Shown in pieces: positions 53,042 to 61,092 of a stretch of 64,000 bases of DNA. This DNA comes from an uncultured Ignavibacteria bacterium. Its GTDB lineage: Bacteria; Bacteroidota; Ignavibacteria; Tepidaquicellales; Tepidaquicellaceae. Location: positions 1-64,000 of the forward strand of contig CALJIG010000062.1 in NCBI GenBank assembly GCA_937974175.1, read 5' to 3'. Under the pieces are notes generated by a model. It saw only the letters and a list, made by a program, of their open reading frames with translations, did not search any database and was not told the origin of the DNA. Position numbers and translations under genes: made by a program. Position 1 is the first letter of the stretch. Each line of letters begins with the position of its first letter.

Positions 53042-54145
53042 TTATAATCCTTTTACAGTCTGATCTGCGATGTAATCTACAACCTTCTTTAAATCCTTTG
53101 TTTCTTCATAAACTTTCAGCTGCCTGTCGGCGCCTGTTCCGTTTTCCATTATTTTAAAAATATTGTAAACTTCTTCGCGTGAGTCCAAATCACCCAGCAC
53201 ATCGTCTACAAATCCTACAAGTTCATGCATTAAAAATTTATAATCTACCTCTTCAACTTTTCCGAAGTCAATCATCTTTCCGTGTATTCCGTATCTTGCA
53301 GCTCTCCACTTATTTTCCATGATGAGCGCGCGTCTGTAAATTCTGAATCCTAAATTTGCTCTGAGCAATTTATAAAGTTTTGCAATCACTGCCTGCATTA
53401 TTGCTGCAAGTGAGATTGTTTCATCAACCGTCATAGGAACGTCACAGATTCTGAACTCAAGCGTATCGAAGAACGGATGCAATCTTATATCCCACCATAT
53501 CTTCTTAGCGTTATCAATACATTTTGTTTTTATAAGAACGTTTACATAGCTTTCATATTCAGCAAGGCTTGAAAAGAAATCCGGAATACCTGTACGCGGA
53601 AATTTATCAAACACCTTCGTTCTGTATGAATGAAAACCTGTGTTTCTTCCAAGCCAGAACGGTGAGTTTGTGCTCAGCGCAAATATATGCGGAAGAAAAT
53701 ATCTCGCAGCATTCATAAGCTGCAGACCCGTTTCTCTGTTATCAATACCGACGTGAACGTGCAGCCCGAAAATTAAATTCGCTCTTGCAGTTTCCTGCAT
53801 CTCATTTAATATTTCGTGATAGCGCGGATGGTCAGTTATTTCCTGGTCCTTCCAGTGAGAGAACGGATGCGTTCCCGCAGCGGCAATTCTCAGTCCCGAT
53901 TCTTTCGCAACTTCCGATATATCCCGTCTTAACTTTGATACTTCATCGCGCGCCATGTGGATATCGCTGCAGATTATCGTACCGACTTCAACAACTGCCT
54001 GATGCATCTCCGGCTTTATCTGGTCAGCCAGTTTCGACTGCCCTGTCGTCACTATCTGATTCATGTGCGACTTCAGCTCGCGCGTCACAGGGTCAATTAC
54101 CTGAAATTCTTCTTCTATTCCTAAAGTGAAAAGCTTGCTTTTCAT
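53042..54145 (-). CDS. GCS2-family carboxylate-amine ligase (YbdK-like)
   Basis: A 367-residue member of the glutamate-cysteine ligase 2 family, which links a carboxylate to an amine with ATP. It shows LGIEEEFQVIDP at the N terminus, MHQAVVEVGT, FGLHVHVGI and LEFRICDVPMTVDETISLAA. Such proteins are often called YbdK and can make gamma-glutamyl or other amides; the substrate is unknown. It lies between the ATP-grasp gene and the aminopeptidase gene on the same strand. Confidence 0.93.
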   Translation of the reverse strand: MKSKLFTLGIEEEFQVIDPVTRELKSHMNQIVTTGQSKLADQIKPEMHQAVVEVGTIICSDIHMARDEVSKLRRDISEVAKESGLRIAAAGTHPFSHWKDQEITDHPRYHEILNEMQETARANLIFGLHVHVGIDNRETGLQLMNAARYFLPHIFALSTNSPFWLGRNTGFHSYRTKVFDKFPRTGIPDFFSSLAEYESYVNVLIKTKCIDNAKKIWWDIRLHPFFDTLEFRICDVPMTVDETISLAAIMQAVIAKLYKLLRANLGFRIYRRALIMENKWRAARYGIHGKMIDFGKVEEVDYKFLMHELVGFVDDVLGDLDSREEVYNIFKIMENGTGADRQLKVYEETKDLKKVVDYIADQTVKGL

Positions 54146-54221
54146 AACGGGGTAATTTTTATTTTAAAAATTTTTCTTAAGTGTAATTCTAAGTGTTAAA
54201 GAATATAAGATAAGAAAAACG

Positions 54222-54277
54222 TGAAGAATTCAAAATTCAGAATTATACATTCTACATTCTGAATTCTTCATTCTGAA
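54222..54277. repeat. ATTCTGAATT inverted and direct repeats
   Basis: Several overlapping copies of ATTCTGAATT and its complement lie between the ATP-grasp and GCS2 genes. They could form alternative hairpins in the transcript. Confidence 0.6.
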
Positions 54278-55303
54278 TTATTTACTCTTCTTTACTGCTT
54301 TAGCTTTTTTTTTTGCTCCGCCGCCTTCAGTATTGCCGTGAACGTTCTCTGCATTCACTGCACCGTCGTTAGCGAAGTTCTTTATGAACGTGCCCCATGT
54401 AAGATTGTTCTGTCCGTCTTTATGGTTCTGTGCTCTTCTTATTGCCATGTTGGCAGCAGCTTCAACTACCCACTCAAAGTTTTCTTCACCCACTGAAGCT
54501 TTATCGGCATCAGGCGCAGGGTTACAGAAGTCAATCGCAATCGGAATTCCGTCTCTTACAGCAAATTCAACTGTGTTGAAATCGTATCCGAGTCCGTTAT
54601 TAATTCTTAATACATAATCTTTAATTGTATCGAGCAGCTCCTGGCTTACATCGAAGTTTGCAACGTATCTTAAGTGATGAGGATTTCTCGGCTCGTAGTG
54701 CATAATTTTTATATCGGTTCTATCGATGCAGTAGCATCTGAAGTATGAATCAAATTTAATTTCTTCCTGAAGCATCATAACCAATTGTTTGGTTTCGTTA
54801 TATGCTTTGAAGAATGATTCCATATCGGTTATCTGATAAACGTTTTTCCATCCGCCGCCTGCAAAAGGTTTGAAGTAAGCAGGGAAGCCGATGTAATCGA
54901 ACATACCTTCCCAGTCAAGAGGGAATGCAAGATTTTTGAATGACTCGTTAGCTGTATCAGGCGGTAATTCGTTTGATGGAAGGAGAACAGTTTTCGGCAC
55001 AGGCACGCCAATCTTTGTAGCAAGGGCGTTATTGAAAAACTTTTCATCGGCGCTCCACCAGAAAGGATTGTTCAGCACTGCTGTTCCGCTGATAGCAGCG
55101 TTTTTCAAAAAGCCGCGGTAGAAAGGAACGTCCTGTGAAATTCTATCGATGATAACATCGTATCCGCAAGGCTCGCCCTGCATAACTTTATCTATGTTTA
55201 CAAACTCTGCTGTGATGCCGTCAACGTTTTTCGAGTTAACTCTATCCACAAATGCCTGAGGAAATGTCTTTTCCTGTCCGAACAGTATGCCGATTTTTTT
55301 CAT
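54278..55303 (-). CDS. RimK-like ATP-grasp ligase
   Basis: A 341-residue ATP-grasp enzyme that would activate a carboxylate as acyl phosphate and join it to an amine. Visible motifs are YFKPFAGGGWKNVYQ (ATP lysine and glycine-rich loop), LQEEIKFDSYFRCYCID and FNTVEFAVRDGIPIAIDFCNPAPD (Mg-binding Glu/Asn). A lysine-rich tail (GGGAKKKAKAVKKSK) ends the protein. It is the first gene of the minus-strand ligase/peptidase cluster. Substrates unknown. Confidence 0.88.
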   Translation of the reverse strand: MKKIGILFGQEKTFPQAFVDRVNSKNVDGITAEFVNIDKVMQGEPCGYDVIIDRISQDVPFYRGFLKNAAISGTAVLNNPFWWSADEKFFNNALATKIGVPVPKTVLLPSNELPPDTANESFKNLAFPLDWEGMFDYIGFPAYFKPFAGGGWKNVYQITDMESFFKAYNETKQLVMMLQEEIKFDSYFRCYCIDRTDIKIMHYEPRNPHHLRYVANFDVSQELLDTIKDYVLRINNGLGYDFNTVEFAVRDGIPIAIDFCNPAPDADKASVGEENFEWVVEAAANMAIRRAQNHKDGQNNLTWGTFIKNFANDGAVNAENVHGNTEGGGAKKKAKAVKKSK

Positions 55304-55669
55304 TAAATTTGTTTCTCCTTTTATATTATAATTATTATTTAAAATCTACGGGGTGTTTTGTAAGTTTCTATGATTAAACTTTGTAATAACTTTTTAACTT
55401 TTTCTTATTTAAAAACTGATATAGTAATCCTTATCATTTTACTTTTGGTGAAGTCAAAGATGTGACGAGGGTAAAATAAGGATTGTATTATTAGAAAAAA
55501 AATTAAAAAACAGACTTAAAAATACCAAAATTAAGGGCGAATTTCAATGAAGAAACGGGAGATTTGATTTGAGGGTTGTGAGTAAGCAGCATGGGAGAGA
55601 TGTGACTGTCCCCTCCTTGTTAAGGAGGGGAACAGAGTTACTTTACAAACATTCTACTTTATAAACTTT
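55304..55669. other. Intergenic region upstream of ligase cluster
   Basis: No gene is seen. It contains an imperfect inverted repeat (AATCCTTAT...ATAAGGATT, 55426-55484) that could fold in a leader RNA, and one CCCCTCCTT palindrome (55610-55630) near the stop of the upstream VCBS gene. The cluster promoter should lie in the 55304-55420 part. Confidence 0.5.
55610..55630. repeat. CCCCTCCTT palindromic repeat, copy 2
   Basis: 9-nt arms with loop GTT, same family as 49091 and 58743. It follows the stop of the minus-strand VCBS gene. Confidence 0.82.
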
Positions 55670-58567
55670 CTACTTCACCACTACCATCTTCTTTACATCA
55701 GAAAATTTATCTGTGCTGAGCCTATAAAAATATGTGCCGCTTGATAAACTCTTCGCATCAAACGATACAGAGTAATATCCTGCATCTTTCACTTCATTCA
55801 CCAGGTTTGCAACTTCCTTCCCGGTAATATCAAATATTTTTATCGAAACGTAATTCGTAATTGGTAATTCGTAATTTATCCGCGTAACAGGATTAAACGG
55901 GTTCGGGTAATTCTGAGCAAGCAAGTATTTTGAAGGAACCCCTAAAGTAACTTCATTAGATAACTCGTAATACTCAATATTACCGTTATAATCTATTTGT
56001 TTGAGACGATAGTTATATGTTCCCGTTTGTAATGCAATATCATTGAATGTATAATTTTGTTGTGTATTTATAGTACCGTGTCCTTCAACATATCCAACTT
56101 TTTTCCATCCTGTACCGAATGAATTTCTTTCTATCTCAAACCCTTTATTGTTCTGCTCCTGAACGGTGCTCCAGTTCAAAGTAACATTATTACTATTTAC
56201 ACTTGATGTAAATGATGCAAGTTCAACAGGTAAAGGATAAGTAGCTGTATTCAATATTACTGAAAAATCAGTTGTAGTGAAGTTTGATGCAATATCAGGT
56301 TTTCCATCGTTATTTAAGTCGCCGACTGTGCTAAAATTAAGGGAACCAACTGAAATATAATCTGATTTCGCTGCAAAGGTCGGCGTTGATGCGCCGGGAG
56401 TTGTTGTATTTATCAAGATTGATAAACTGTTTCCAGTTAAATTTGAACTTAAAATATCTTTCCTACCATCTCCGTTTAAATCGGCTAATGTTACTGATTG
56501 GGGGGAAACACCGGTTGCAAAATCCACCTTAGCGCTGAATGTTGGTGTTGTTGAACCGGGAGTTGTTGTATTTAAAAATACTGAGACGGAATTTGACCCC
56601 TGATTTGTCACAGCCATATCCGGTTTCCCATCGCCATTTATATCTCCCATATAAACTGAATACGGCTGCGTATCTGTGGTAAAATCTGTCTTCGCAGTAA
56701 AAGTCGGAGTTGATGCTCCAGGAGTTGTTGTATTTATATAAACTGAAACATTATTCCCCCCTAAGTTTGCCCCTGCCATATCAGGTTTTCCATCGCCGTT
56801 TATATCTGCCAACTCAACTGAATTAAGCCCTGATCCTGCTGTGAAATCCGTCCTGGCTGAAAACGAAGGAGTCCCTGCTCCGGGTGTAGTGGTGTTTAAA
56901 AAAACTGAAATTGTACCCGAGCTATTATTTGCCACTGCTATATCAGGTCGGCCATCACCATTCAAATCGCCGACTGATAGCCAATATGGTATAAAGCCGG
57001 TAGTAAAATCCGTCTTTGCAGAAAATGTTGGAGTTGATGCGCCCGGAGCTGTTGTGTTTAATAAAACTGAAATATTATTTGAACCAATATTAGCTGTAAC
57101 TATATCCTTCTTTCCATCACCGGTAAAATCACCGGTTGAAACAAAAACCGGTGTACTTCCAGTTGTAAAATCCGTATGCGCGCTAAATGTTGGAGTTGAT
57201 GCTCCCGGCGAAGTTGTATTAAAGCAAACTGACGCTGAGTTTGAACCATAATTACTAGTTACCATATCTTGTTTTCCATCGCCATTTAAGTCTGCAATTG
57301 AAAGTGCTAGAGGTATATTGCCTGTTGCAAAATCTGTCTTTGAAGAGAACGAAGCAGGCGAAACGCCGAGCGTCGTTGTGTTAAGTAAAACTGAAATCGA
57401 ATTTGAACCATTGTTTGCAGCTGCTAAATCCGGCTTTCCATCACCATTGAAATCCTTTATAACTGTAAAGTAAGGAGAATTTCCTACAATAAATTCAGAC
57501 TGAGTAGTAAAAGTTGGAGTTGCGGAACCCGGAGTTGTTGTGTTCAGTAAAACTGAAACCGTATTGGCAGTACGGTTCGATGTTGCCAAATCCGGTTTAC
57601 CGTCTGCATTAAAATCTCCGATAGAAATTGCATTTGGAGAGCTTCCGACGGCAAAATCTGTTTTAGCAGAAAATGAAGGTGATAACGACCCGACAGTAGT
57701 AGTATTTAGTAAAACGGAAATTGTACCTCCACCTGAATTAATTGAAGCCAAATCCGGCAAGCCGTCTCCATTTATATCACCGGTAACTGCACAAAATGGA
57801 AAGTTTCCTATACCAAAATCAAACTTAGCTGTAAAAGTAGGAGTAGATGAGCCTATAGTAGTAGTATTTAATAAAATAGAAATTGTATTAGGAGAATAAT
57901 TTGGTATCGCTAAGTCTGGCTTACCATCTCCATTTAAATCTCTTATTGAAACAGAACGCGGAATAACACCTGTATTGAAATCAGTTTTGGCGGTAAAAGT
58001 CGGTGTTGCTGAGCCGATTGTAGTTGTATTTATAAAAACTGAAACTTTCGAGTCTCCTCCATCAGTAACAGCAACATCAGGTTTACCATCTCCATTTAAA
58101 TCTCCGAGGGCTATAAAATTAGGAGCGCTTAAGGTAGTAAAATCTGTCTTTGCTGAAAAACTTGGAACAGCTGCACCGGTAGTTGTTATATTAAGTAAAA
58201 CTGAAAATGTGTTCGAAGAATTGTTTACGACTAAGATATCAATTTTACCATCTCCGTTAATATCTTCAGCTTGAATTGATCTGGGACGTGTACCGGAAGT
58301 AAAATCAGTTACAGAGGAAAAAGTCGGAGTTGTAGAACCGGTAGTTGTTGTATTTAATAGAACAGAAACAGAAGCTGCATCGTAATTACCGATAGCTAAA
58401 TCAGGTTTGCCGTCACCATTAAAATCACCGCTTACAGCTGATTGAGGGCTTGTGCCTGTTACAAAATCTGTTTTATCGGAGAATCCGGGTTGAGAAAATG
58501 CATTTGAAGAAAAAACCAGTATTAATGCATGAATACAAAAAATGCAAATAAAAAATCTAGTTTTCAT
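55670..58567 (-). CDS. FG-GAP/VCBS repeat protein with T9SS domain
   Basis: A 965-residue secreted protein. After a signal peptide (SSNAFSQ) come fourteen consecutive units of 54 residues, each with a Ca-binding loop of type D-x-NGDGKPD and an SVLLNTTTxG strand, covering about residues 28-780; the last unit is degenerate. A linking beta domain follows (VELASFTSSVNSNNVTLNW), then the T9SS domain from about residue 887 (NYPNPFNPVTRI). The repeats are FG-GAP/VCBS propeller blades, probably a calcium-stabilised adhesin-like surface protein. Open frames on the opposite strand are a by-product of the repeats. Confidence 0.93.
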   Translation of the reverse strand: MKTRFFICIFCIHALILVFSSNAFSQPGFSDKTDFVTGTSPQSAVSGDFNGDGKPDLAIGNYDAASVSVLLNTTTTGSTTPTFSSVTDFTSGTRPRSIQAEDINGDGKIDILVVNNSSNTFSVLLNITTTGAAVPSFSAKTDFTTLSAPNFIALGDLNGDGKPDVAVTDGGDSKVSVFINTTTIGSATPTFTAKTDFNTGVIPRSVSIRDLNGDGKPDLAIPNYSPNTISILLNTTTIGSSTPTFTAKFDFGIGNFPFCAVTGDINGDGLPDLASINSGGGTISVLLNTTTVGSLSPSFSAKTDFAVGSSPNAISIGDFNADGKPDLATSNRTANTVSVLLNTTTPGSATPTFTTQSEFIVGNSPYFTVIKDFNGDGKPDLAAANNGSNSISVLLNTTTLGVSPASFSSKTDFATGNIPLALSIADLNGDGKQDMVTSNYGSNSASVCFNTTSPGASTPTFSAHTDFTTGSTPVFVSTGDFTGDGKKDIVTANIGSNNISVLLNTTAPGASTPTFSAKTDFTTGFIPYWLSVGDLNGDGRPDIAVANNSSGTISVFLNTTTPGAGTPSFSARTDFTAGSGLNSVELADINGDGKPDMAGANLGGNNVSVYINTTTPGASTPTFTAKTDFTTDTQPYSVYMGDINGDGKPDMAVTNQGSNSVSVFLNTTTPGSTTPTFSAKVDFATGVSPQSVTLADLNGDGRKDILSSNLTGNSLSILINTTTPGASTPTFAAKSDYISVGSLNFSTVGDLNNDGKPDIASNFTTTDFSVILNTATYPLPVELASFTSSVNSNNVTLNWSTVQEQNNKGFEIERNSFGTGWKKVGYVEGHGTINTQQNYTFNDIALQTGTYNYRLKQIDYNGNIEYYELSNEVTLGVPSKYLLAQNYPNPFNPVTRINYELPITNYVSIKIFDITGKEVANLVNEVKDAGYYSVSFDAKSLSSGTYFYRLSTDKFSDVKKMVVVK

Positions 58568-58742
58568 AGGTTTTAGTAGTTACAAAGTTATGAAATATAC
58601 ACTTTATACAATTTATATTCAAAAGTAATTTGGGCACCGTTGGTTATATCCCGCCGTTGTTCTTTAGCCGTTGTTGGTCTTACTGACCAACAACCACAAG
58701 AATATGAAGAACGTTGTCCAATTCCACATTAAACCACCCCTA

Positions 58743-58765
58743 CCCCCTCCTTGTTAAGGAGGGGG
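58743..58765. repeat. CCCCCTCCTT palindromic repeat, copy 3
   Basis: 10-nt arms with loop GTT; same element as at 49091 and 55610. Confidence 0.85.
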
Positions 58766-58795
58766 ACAGATTAAACTTCCCCATAATCCGGCCTT

Positions 58796-58916
58796 ATAAA
58801 TTTTCCGTTAAGAAAATCACGAGAACAAGCGAGGCGAGACGTATGTCTGAGCGAGCGTTAGCGAAGCGAGTTTACGTCGTAGCCCGCTTTTCGGAGTGAT
58901 TTTTAGGGAAATTTAT
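58796..58916. repeat. Fold-back (imperfect inverted repeat) element
   Basis: Outer arms ATAAATTTTCC...AAAATCAC and GTGATTTT...GGAAATTTAT can pair, and inner GACGTA/TACGTC arms continue the fold. The base composition (CGAGCG-rich core) differs from the AT-rich surroundings, which suggests a mobile or dispersed element. Confidence 0.65.
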
Positions 58917-58935
58917 AGAAGCCTTGATTTTTTTG

Positions 58936-58963
58936 GTTCTTTTTTTATCAAGAAAAAAAGAAC
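58936..58963. repeat. GTTCTTTTTTT hairpin
   Basis: Perfect 11-bp stem with a 6-nt loop (ATCAAG). Confidence 0.8.
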
Positions 58964-58996
58964 AGAAGCGACAGCTTCGCTATGGATTATGATTGG

Positions 58997-59016
58997 ATCC
59001 CCGCCTTCGCGGGGAT
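58997..59016. repeat. ATCCCCG hairpin
   Basis: Stem ATCCCCG/CGGGGAT around CCTTCG, similar to short GC-rich repeats dispersed in many bacterial genomes. Confidence 0.75.
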
Positions 59017-59103
59017 GACATACATTGTGCTCTAAACTTAGTCCGGAGTATAGTTGTTTTTCATCAGTGCTTTTTTTAATTTGTCACTATAAAATCTGAA
59101 AGC

Positions 59104-59466
59104 ATGAAATTTACCAAATTAGTACCAAATATTTTTTATACGGATATTAAATCCGGACTTAAAACATTTGTCGATTGCCTTGAGTTTAGCATTACTCACA
59201 GCGAGTTAAGTCCTCATAATATATTCTATGTAGTTGAAAAAGACGGACTGCGTGTAAATCTTTTTCAAAACAAAGAGTATGCAGAAAAAGATAATCCTGA
59301 ATTCAGACTCGTCACAGATGATATTGAAGAAGTCTTTAAAAGAGTAGAATCAAAATATCCCGAGCTGTTACATCCAAATCTTAGTAAAGTTACCTTGAGG
59401 CCATGGGGCGCAAAAGAATTTGCGCTGATGGACGGACAAATTGGTATTGTTATCCAGCAATGGTAG
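59104..59466 (+). CDS. VOC family protein (bleomycin-resistance-like)
   Basis: A 120-residue single VOC domain (KLVPNIFYTDIKSGLKTFVDCLEF at the start, PWGAKEFALMDGQIGIVIQQW at the end). It is likely a small binding protein or enzyme of the glyoxalase/bleomycin-resistance superfamily; the metal-ligand pattern is incomplete and substrate unknown. It stands alone after the hairpin-rich region. Confidence 0.82.
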   Translation: MKFTKLVPNIFYTDIKSGLKTFVDCLEFSITHSELSPHNIFYVVEKDGLRVNLFQNKEYAEKDNPEFRLVTDDIEEVFKRVESKYPELLHPNLSKVTLRPWGAKEFALMDGQIGIVIQQW

Positions 59467-59560
59467 GAATGTGTTTTTTTAATCACCATTGCTAAACCCG
59501 TTCAATTCAACTAAGTTACATCAAACCCCAGTTTTAAAAATTTTAATAAATTAAAAAACC

Positions 59561-59566
59561 GGGAGG
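59561..59566 (+). promoter_or_regulatory. Shine-Dalgarno-like GGGAGG before small gene
   Basis: GGGAGG starts 11 nt before the ATG at 59572 and supports translation of the short gene. Confidence 0.75.
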
Positions 59567-59571
59567 TTAAA

Positions 59572-59721
59572 ATGCTCTGGACAATCGCAGTTATACTCAT
59601 TGTTCTTTGGTTACTCGGATTTGTAAGCTCGTACACAATGGGCGGCTTCATCCACATTTTATTAGTAATAGCTGTAATTGTTGTAATCATTCGTCTCATT
59701 CAGGGAAGAAAAGTATTGTAG
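59572..59721 (+). CDS. Lmo0937-family small membrane protein
   Basis: A 49-residue hydrophobic protein (MLWTIAVILIVLWLLGFV, then GGFIHILLVIAVIVVIIRLI and a basic QGRKVL tail), forming two membrane segments. The pattern matches the widespread lmo0937/DUF5670 family, small stress-associated membrane proteins of unknown function. A GGGAGG ribosome-binding site precedes it. Confidence 0.9.
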   Translation: MLWTIAVILIVLWLLGFVSSYTMGGFIHILLVIAVIVVIIRLIQGRKVL

Positions 59722-60072
59722 CTATTTTTTAAAAAATCCCATCTCGATTTTTTTTATTTTATAATCAACGCCCGGTGATTTTTCATTTGGGCGTTGATTG
59801 TTTGAATTATGGTTACGGTGAAATGTAACCAAAAGAAGCAAAACATTGTTTTTACAGATATGGCTTCTTATAACTCTTAAAAATTTCCCACATTAAATAA
59901 TTGTTTTATTAATTAAAAATTTTTGGTTAAAAATTAAAAAATTTGATTTATCAATAGTATATTGTGAAAAAATGAATATAGCGTAACCTTGGATAGTTTA
60001 ATTGAAGTTAAGAAATGACTTGAGAAAAACGATTAAAACCCATAAATTTAAGATTACTTAAAAAGCATCAAA
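59722..60072. other. Intergenic region upstream of secG
   Basis: No gene is seen. A hairpin AATCAACGCCC/GGGCGTTGATT (59763-59773 with 59789-59799) may end the preceding transcript. The AT-rich rest includes the 41-nt segment 59950-59990 shared with 34806-34846; the secG promoter should lie here. Confidence 0.55.
59763..59799 (+). terminator. Possible terminator after small membrane gene
   Basis: An 11-bp perfect stem with a 15-nt loop, 41 nt after the stop; the T tract on the plus strand is weak, so function is uncertain. Confidence 0.5.
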
Positions 60073-60453
60073 ATGGTATTATTTTCAGTTATATTATTAG
60101 TTATCGTTGCAATAATGCTTATGGCAGTTGTATTGTTGCAATCATCTAAAGGCTCAGGTCTTTCAGGCAGCTTTGGCGGCTCAGGAATAGCAACATCATT
60201 CGGCGTTCGCAGAACCTCAGATTTTTTAACGAAATCAACAACTATATTAGCCACTGTATTTTTGCTCGGCTCATTGCTGCTGAATATCTTTATCAATAAA
60301 GGTAACTCGGGAACATCAGAAAGCATTATCCAAAAAAATGCAGGAACACAGCAGCAGGCTCCGCCTATGCAAACTGCTCCTCCGGTAGAAACACCTGGAA
60401 CACAGCAAAACGGACCGACTTCTACTCCTCCGACTGACGCTCCGGCAAAATAA
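60073..60453 (+). CDS. secG: Preprotein translocase subunit SecG
   Basis: Small subunit of the SecYEG translocon. Two membrane segments (about 2-22 and 55-74) flank the conserved cytoplasmic loop VVLLQSSKGSGLSGSFGGSG...FGVRRTSDFLTKST. A Pro/Gln/Thr-rich tail of about 40 residues (AGTQQQAPPMQTAPP...) follows, as in many SecG proteins of this phylum. At 126 residues it is slightly longer than the enteric form because of the tail. A strong terminator follows. Confidence 0.95.
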   Translation: MVLFSVILLVIVAIMLMAVVLLQSSKGSGLSGSFGGSGIATSFGVRRTSDFLTKSTTILATVFLLGSLLLNIFINKGNSGTSESIIQKNAGTQQQAPPMQTAPPVETPGTQQNGPTSTPPTDAPAK

Positions 60454-60480
60454 TTTTGCTATAGAAAATTTTCAAAAGAA

Positions 60481-60513
60481 AGCATCTCTAAAAATTTTAG
60501 AGATGCTTTTTTT
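60481..60513 (+). terminator. Rho-independent terminator of secG
   Basis: Stem AGCATCTCT/AGAGATGCT with an A/T-rich top, followed by seven T residues, 28 nt after the secG stop. Confidence 0.9.
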
Positions 60514-60537
60514 GTTTAAGATTGTTAGTATTACAAT

Positions 60538-61092
60538 ATGAGCCTGATAAAAATAGTTTTGGTATCGATACTTTTGCTTTCAGGATTCAGTGTGCTTAAA
60601 TCTCAGGATATAAATTTGAATACGTTTAAAGATTTAGACTTGCTTGAAGCCTCTAAAGATACGGTTAAAAAGAAAAGTTCCGAAGTGAAATTTGTCATGA
60701 AAAAATCCCCTTTGAAAGCTGTGCTTCTTTCTGCCGCTTTACCTGGGCTGGGACAATATTATAACGAATCTTACTGGAAGATTCCCATTGTAGCTTTAGC
60801 CGGAGGATATTTCGGATACGAGATAATACATCAGAACAATATTTTTCTTGATTATAAAGAACAGTATACTGCATCGCAGACACCGGAAAATCCGAACGGC
60901 AATCAGCAGATATTGGTAACAAGAAATTTTTACAAAGACCAGCGTGATAAGTTTATTTTTTATTTCGGAATATTTTATGTAGTCAATTTAGTGGATGCTT
61001 ATGTAGATGCTCACTTATATGATTTTGATGTGAGCGATAAAATAAAGCTTGGCTTCGAGCCGTCAAAAATTAATTTGAAAGTAAATTTTTAA
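60538..61092 (+). CDS. DUF5683 domain protein
   Basis: A 184-residue protein typical of Bacteroidota. A signal-like N terminus is followed by KSPLKAVLLSAALPGLGQYYNESYWKIPIVALAGGYFGYEI, the family hallmark, and a second membrane segment (IFYFGIFYVVNLVDAYVDAHLYDFDVSD). Function unknown; the family often lies near cell-division or chromosome-partition genes, not here. Its 3' end overlaps the convergent glycosyltransferase gene by 23 nt. Confidence 0.9.
   Translation: MSLIKIVLVSILLLSGFSVLKSQDINLNTFKDLDLLEASKDTVKKKSSEVKFVMKKSPLKAVLLSAALPGLGQYYNESYWKIPIVALAGGYFGYEIIHQNNIFLDYKEQYTASQTPENPNGNQQILVTRNFYKDQRDKFIFYFGIFYVVNLVDAYVDAHLYDFDVSDKIKLGFEPSKINLKVNF

Larger units (their letters stand above)
58568..59103. 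other. Intergenic region packed with hairpin repeats
   Basis: No supported gene. The region holds a CCCCCTCCTT palindrome (58743-58765), a 121-bp fold-back element (58796-58916), a GTTCTTTTTTT hairpin (58936-58963) and an ATCCCCG hairpin (58997-59016). Confidence 0.7.

Noticed and set aside
56841..58274. Three antisense open frames of 99-136 codons in the VCBS gene (56841-57251, 57540-57899, 57975-58274)
   Set aside because: They share the repeat period of the VCBS units and arise from its codon use; no signal, domain or upstream signals of their own.
55670..58567. CRISPR array, suggested by the regular 162-bp periodicity
   Set aside because: The periodicity is a coding repeat with continuous reading frame; units are too long and variable for CRISPR.
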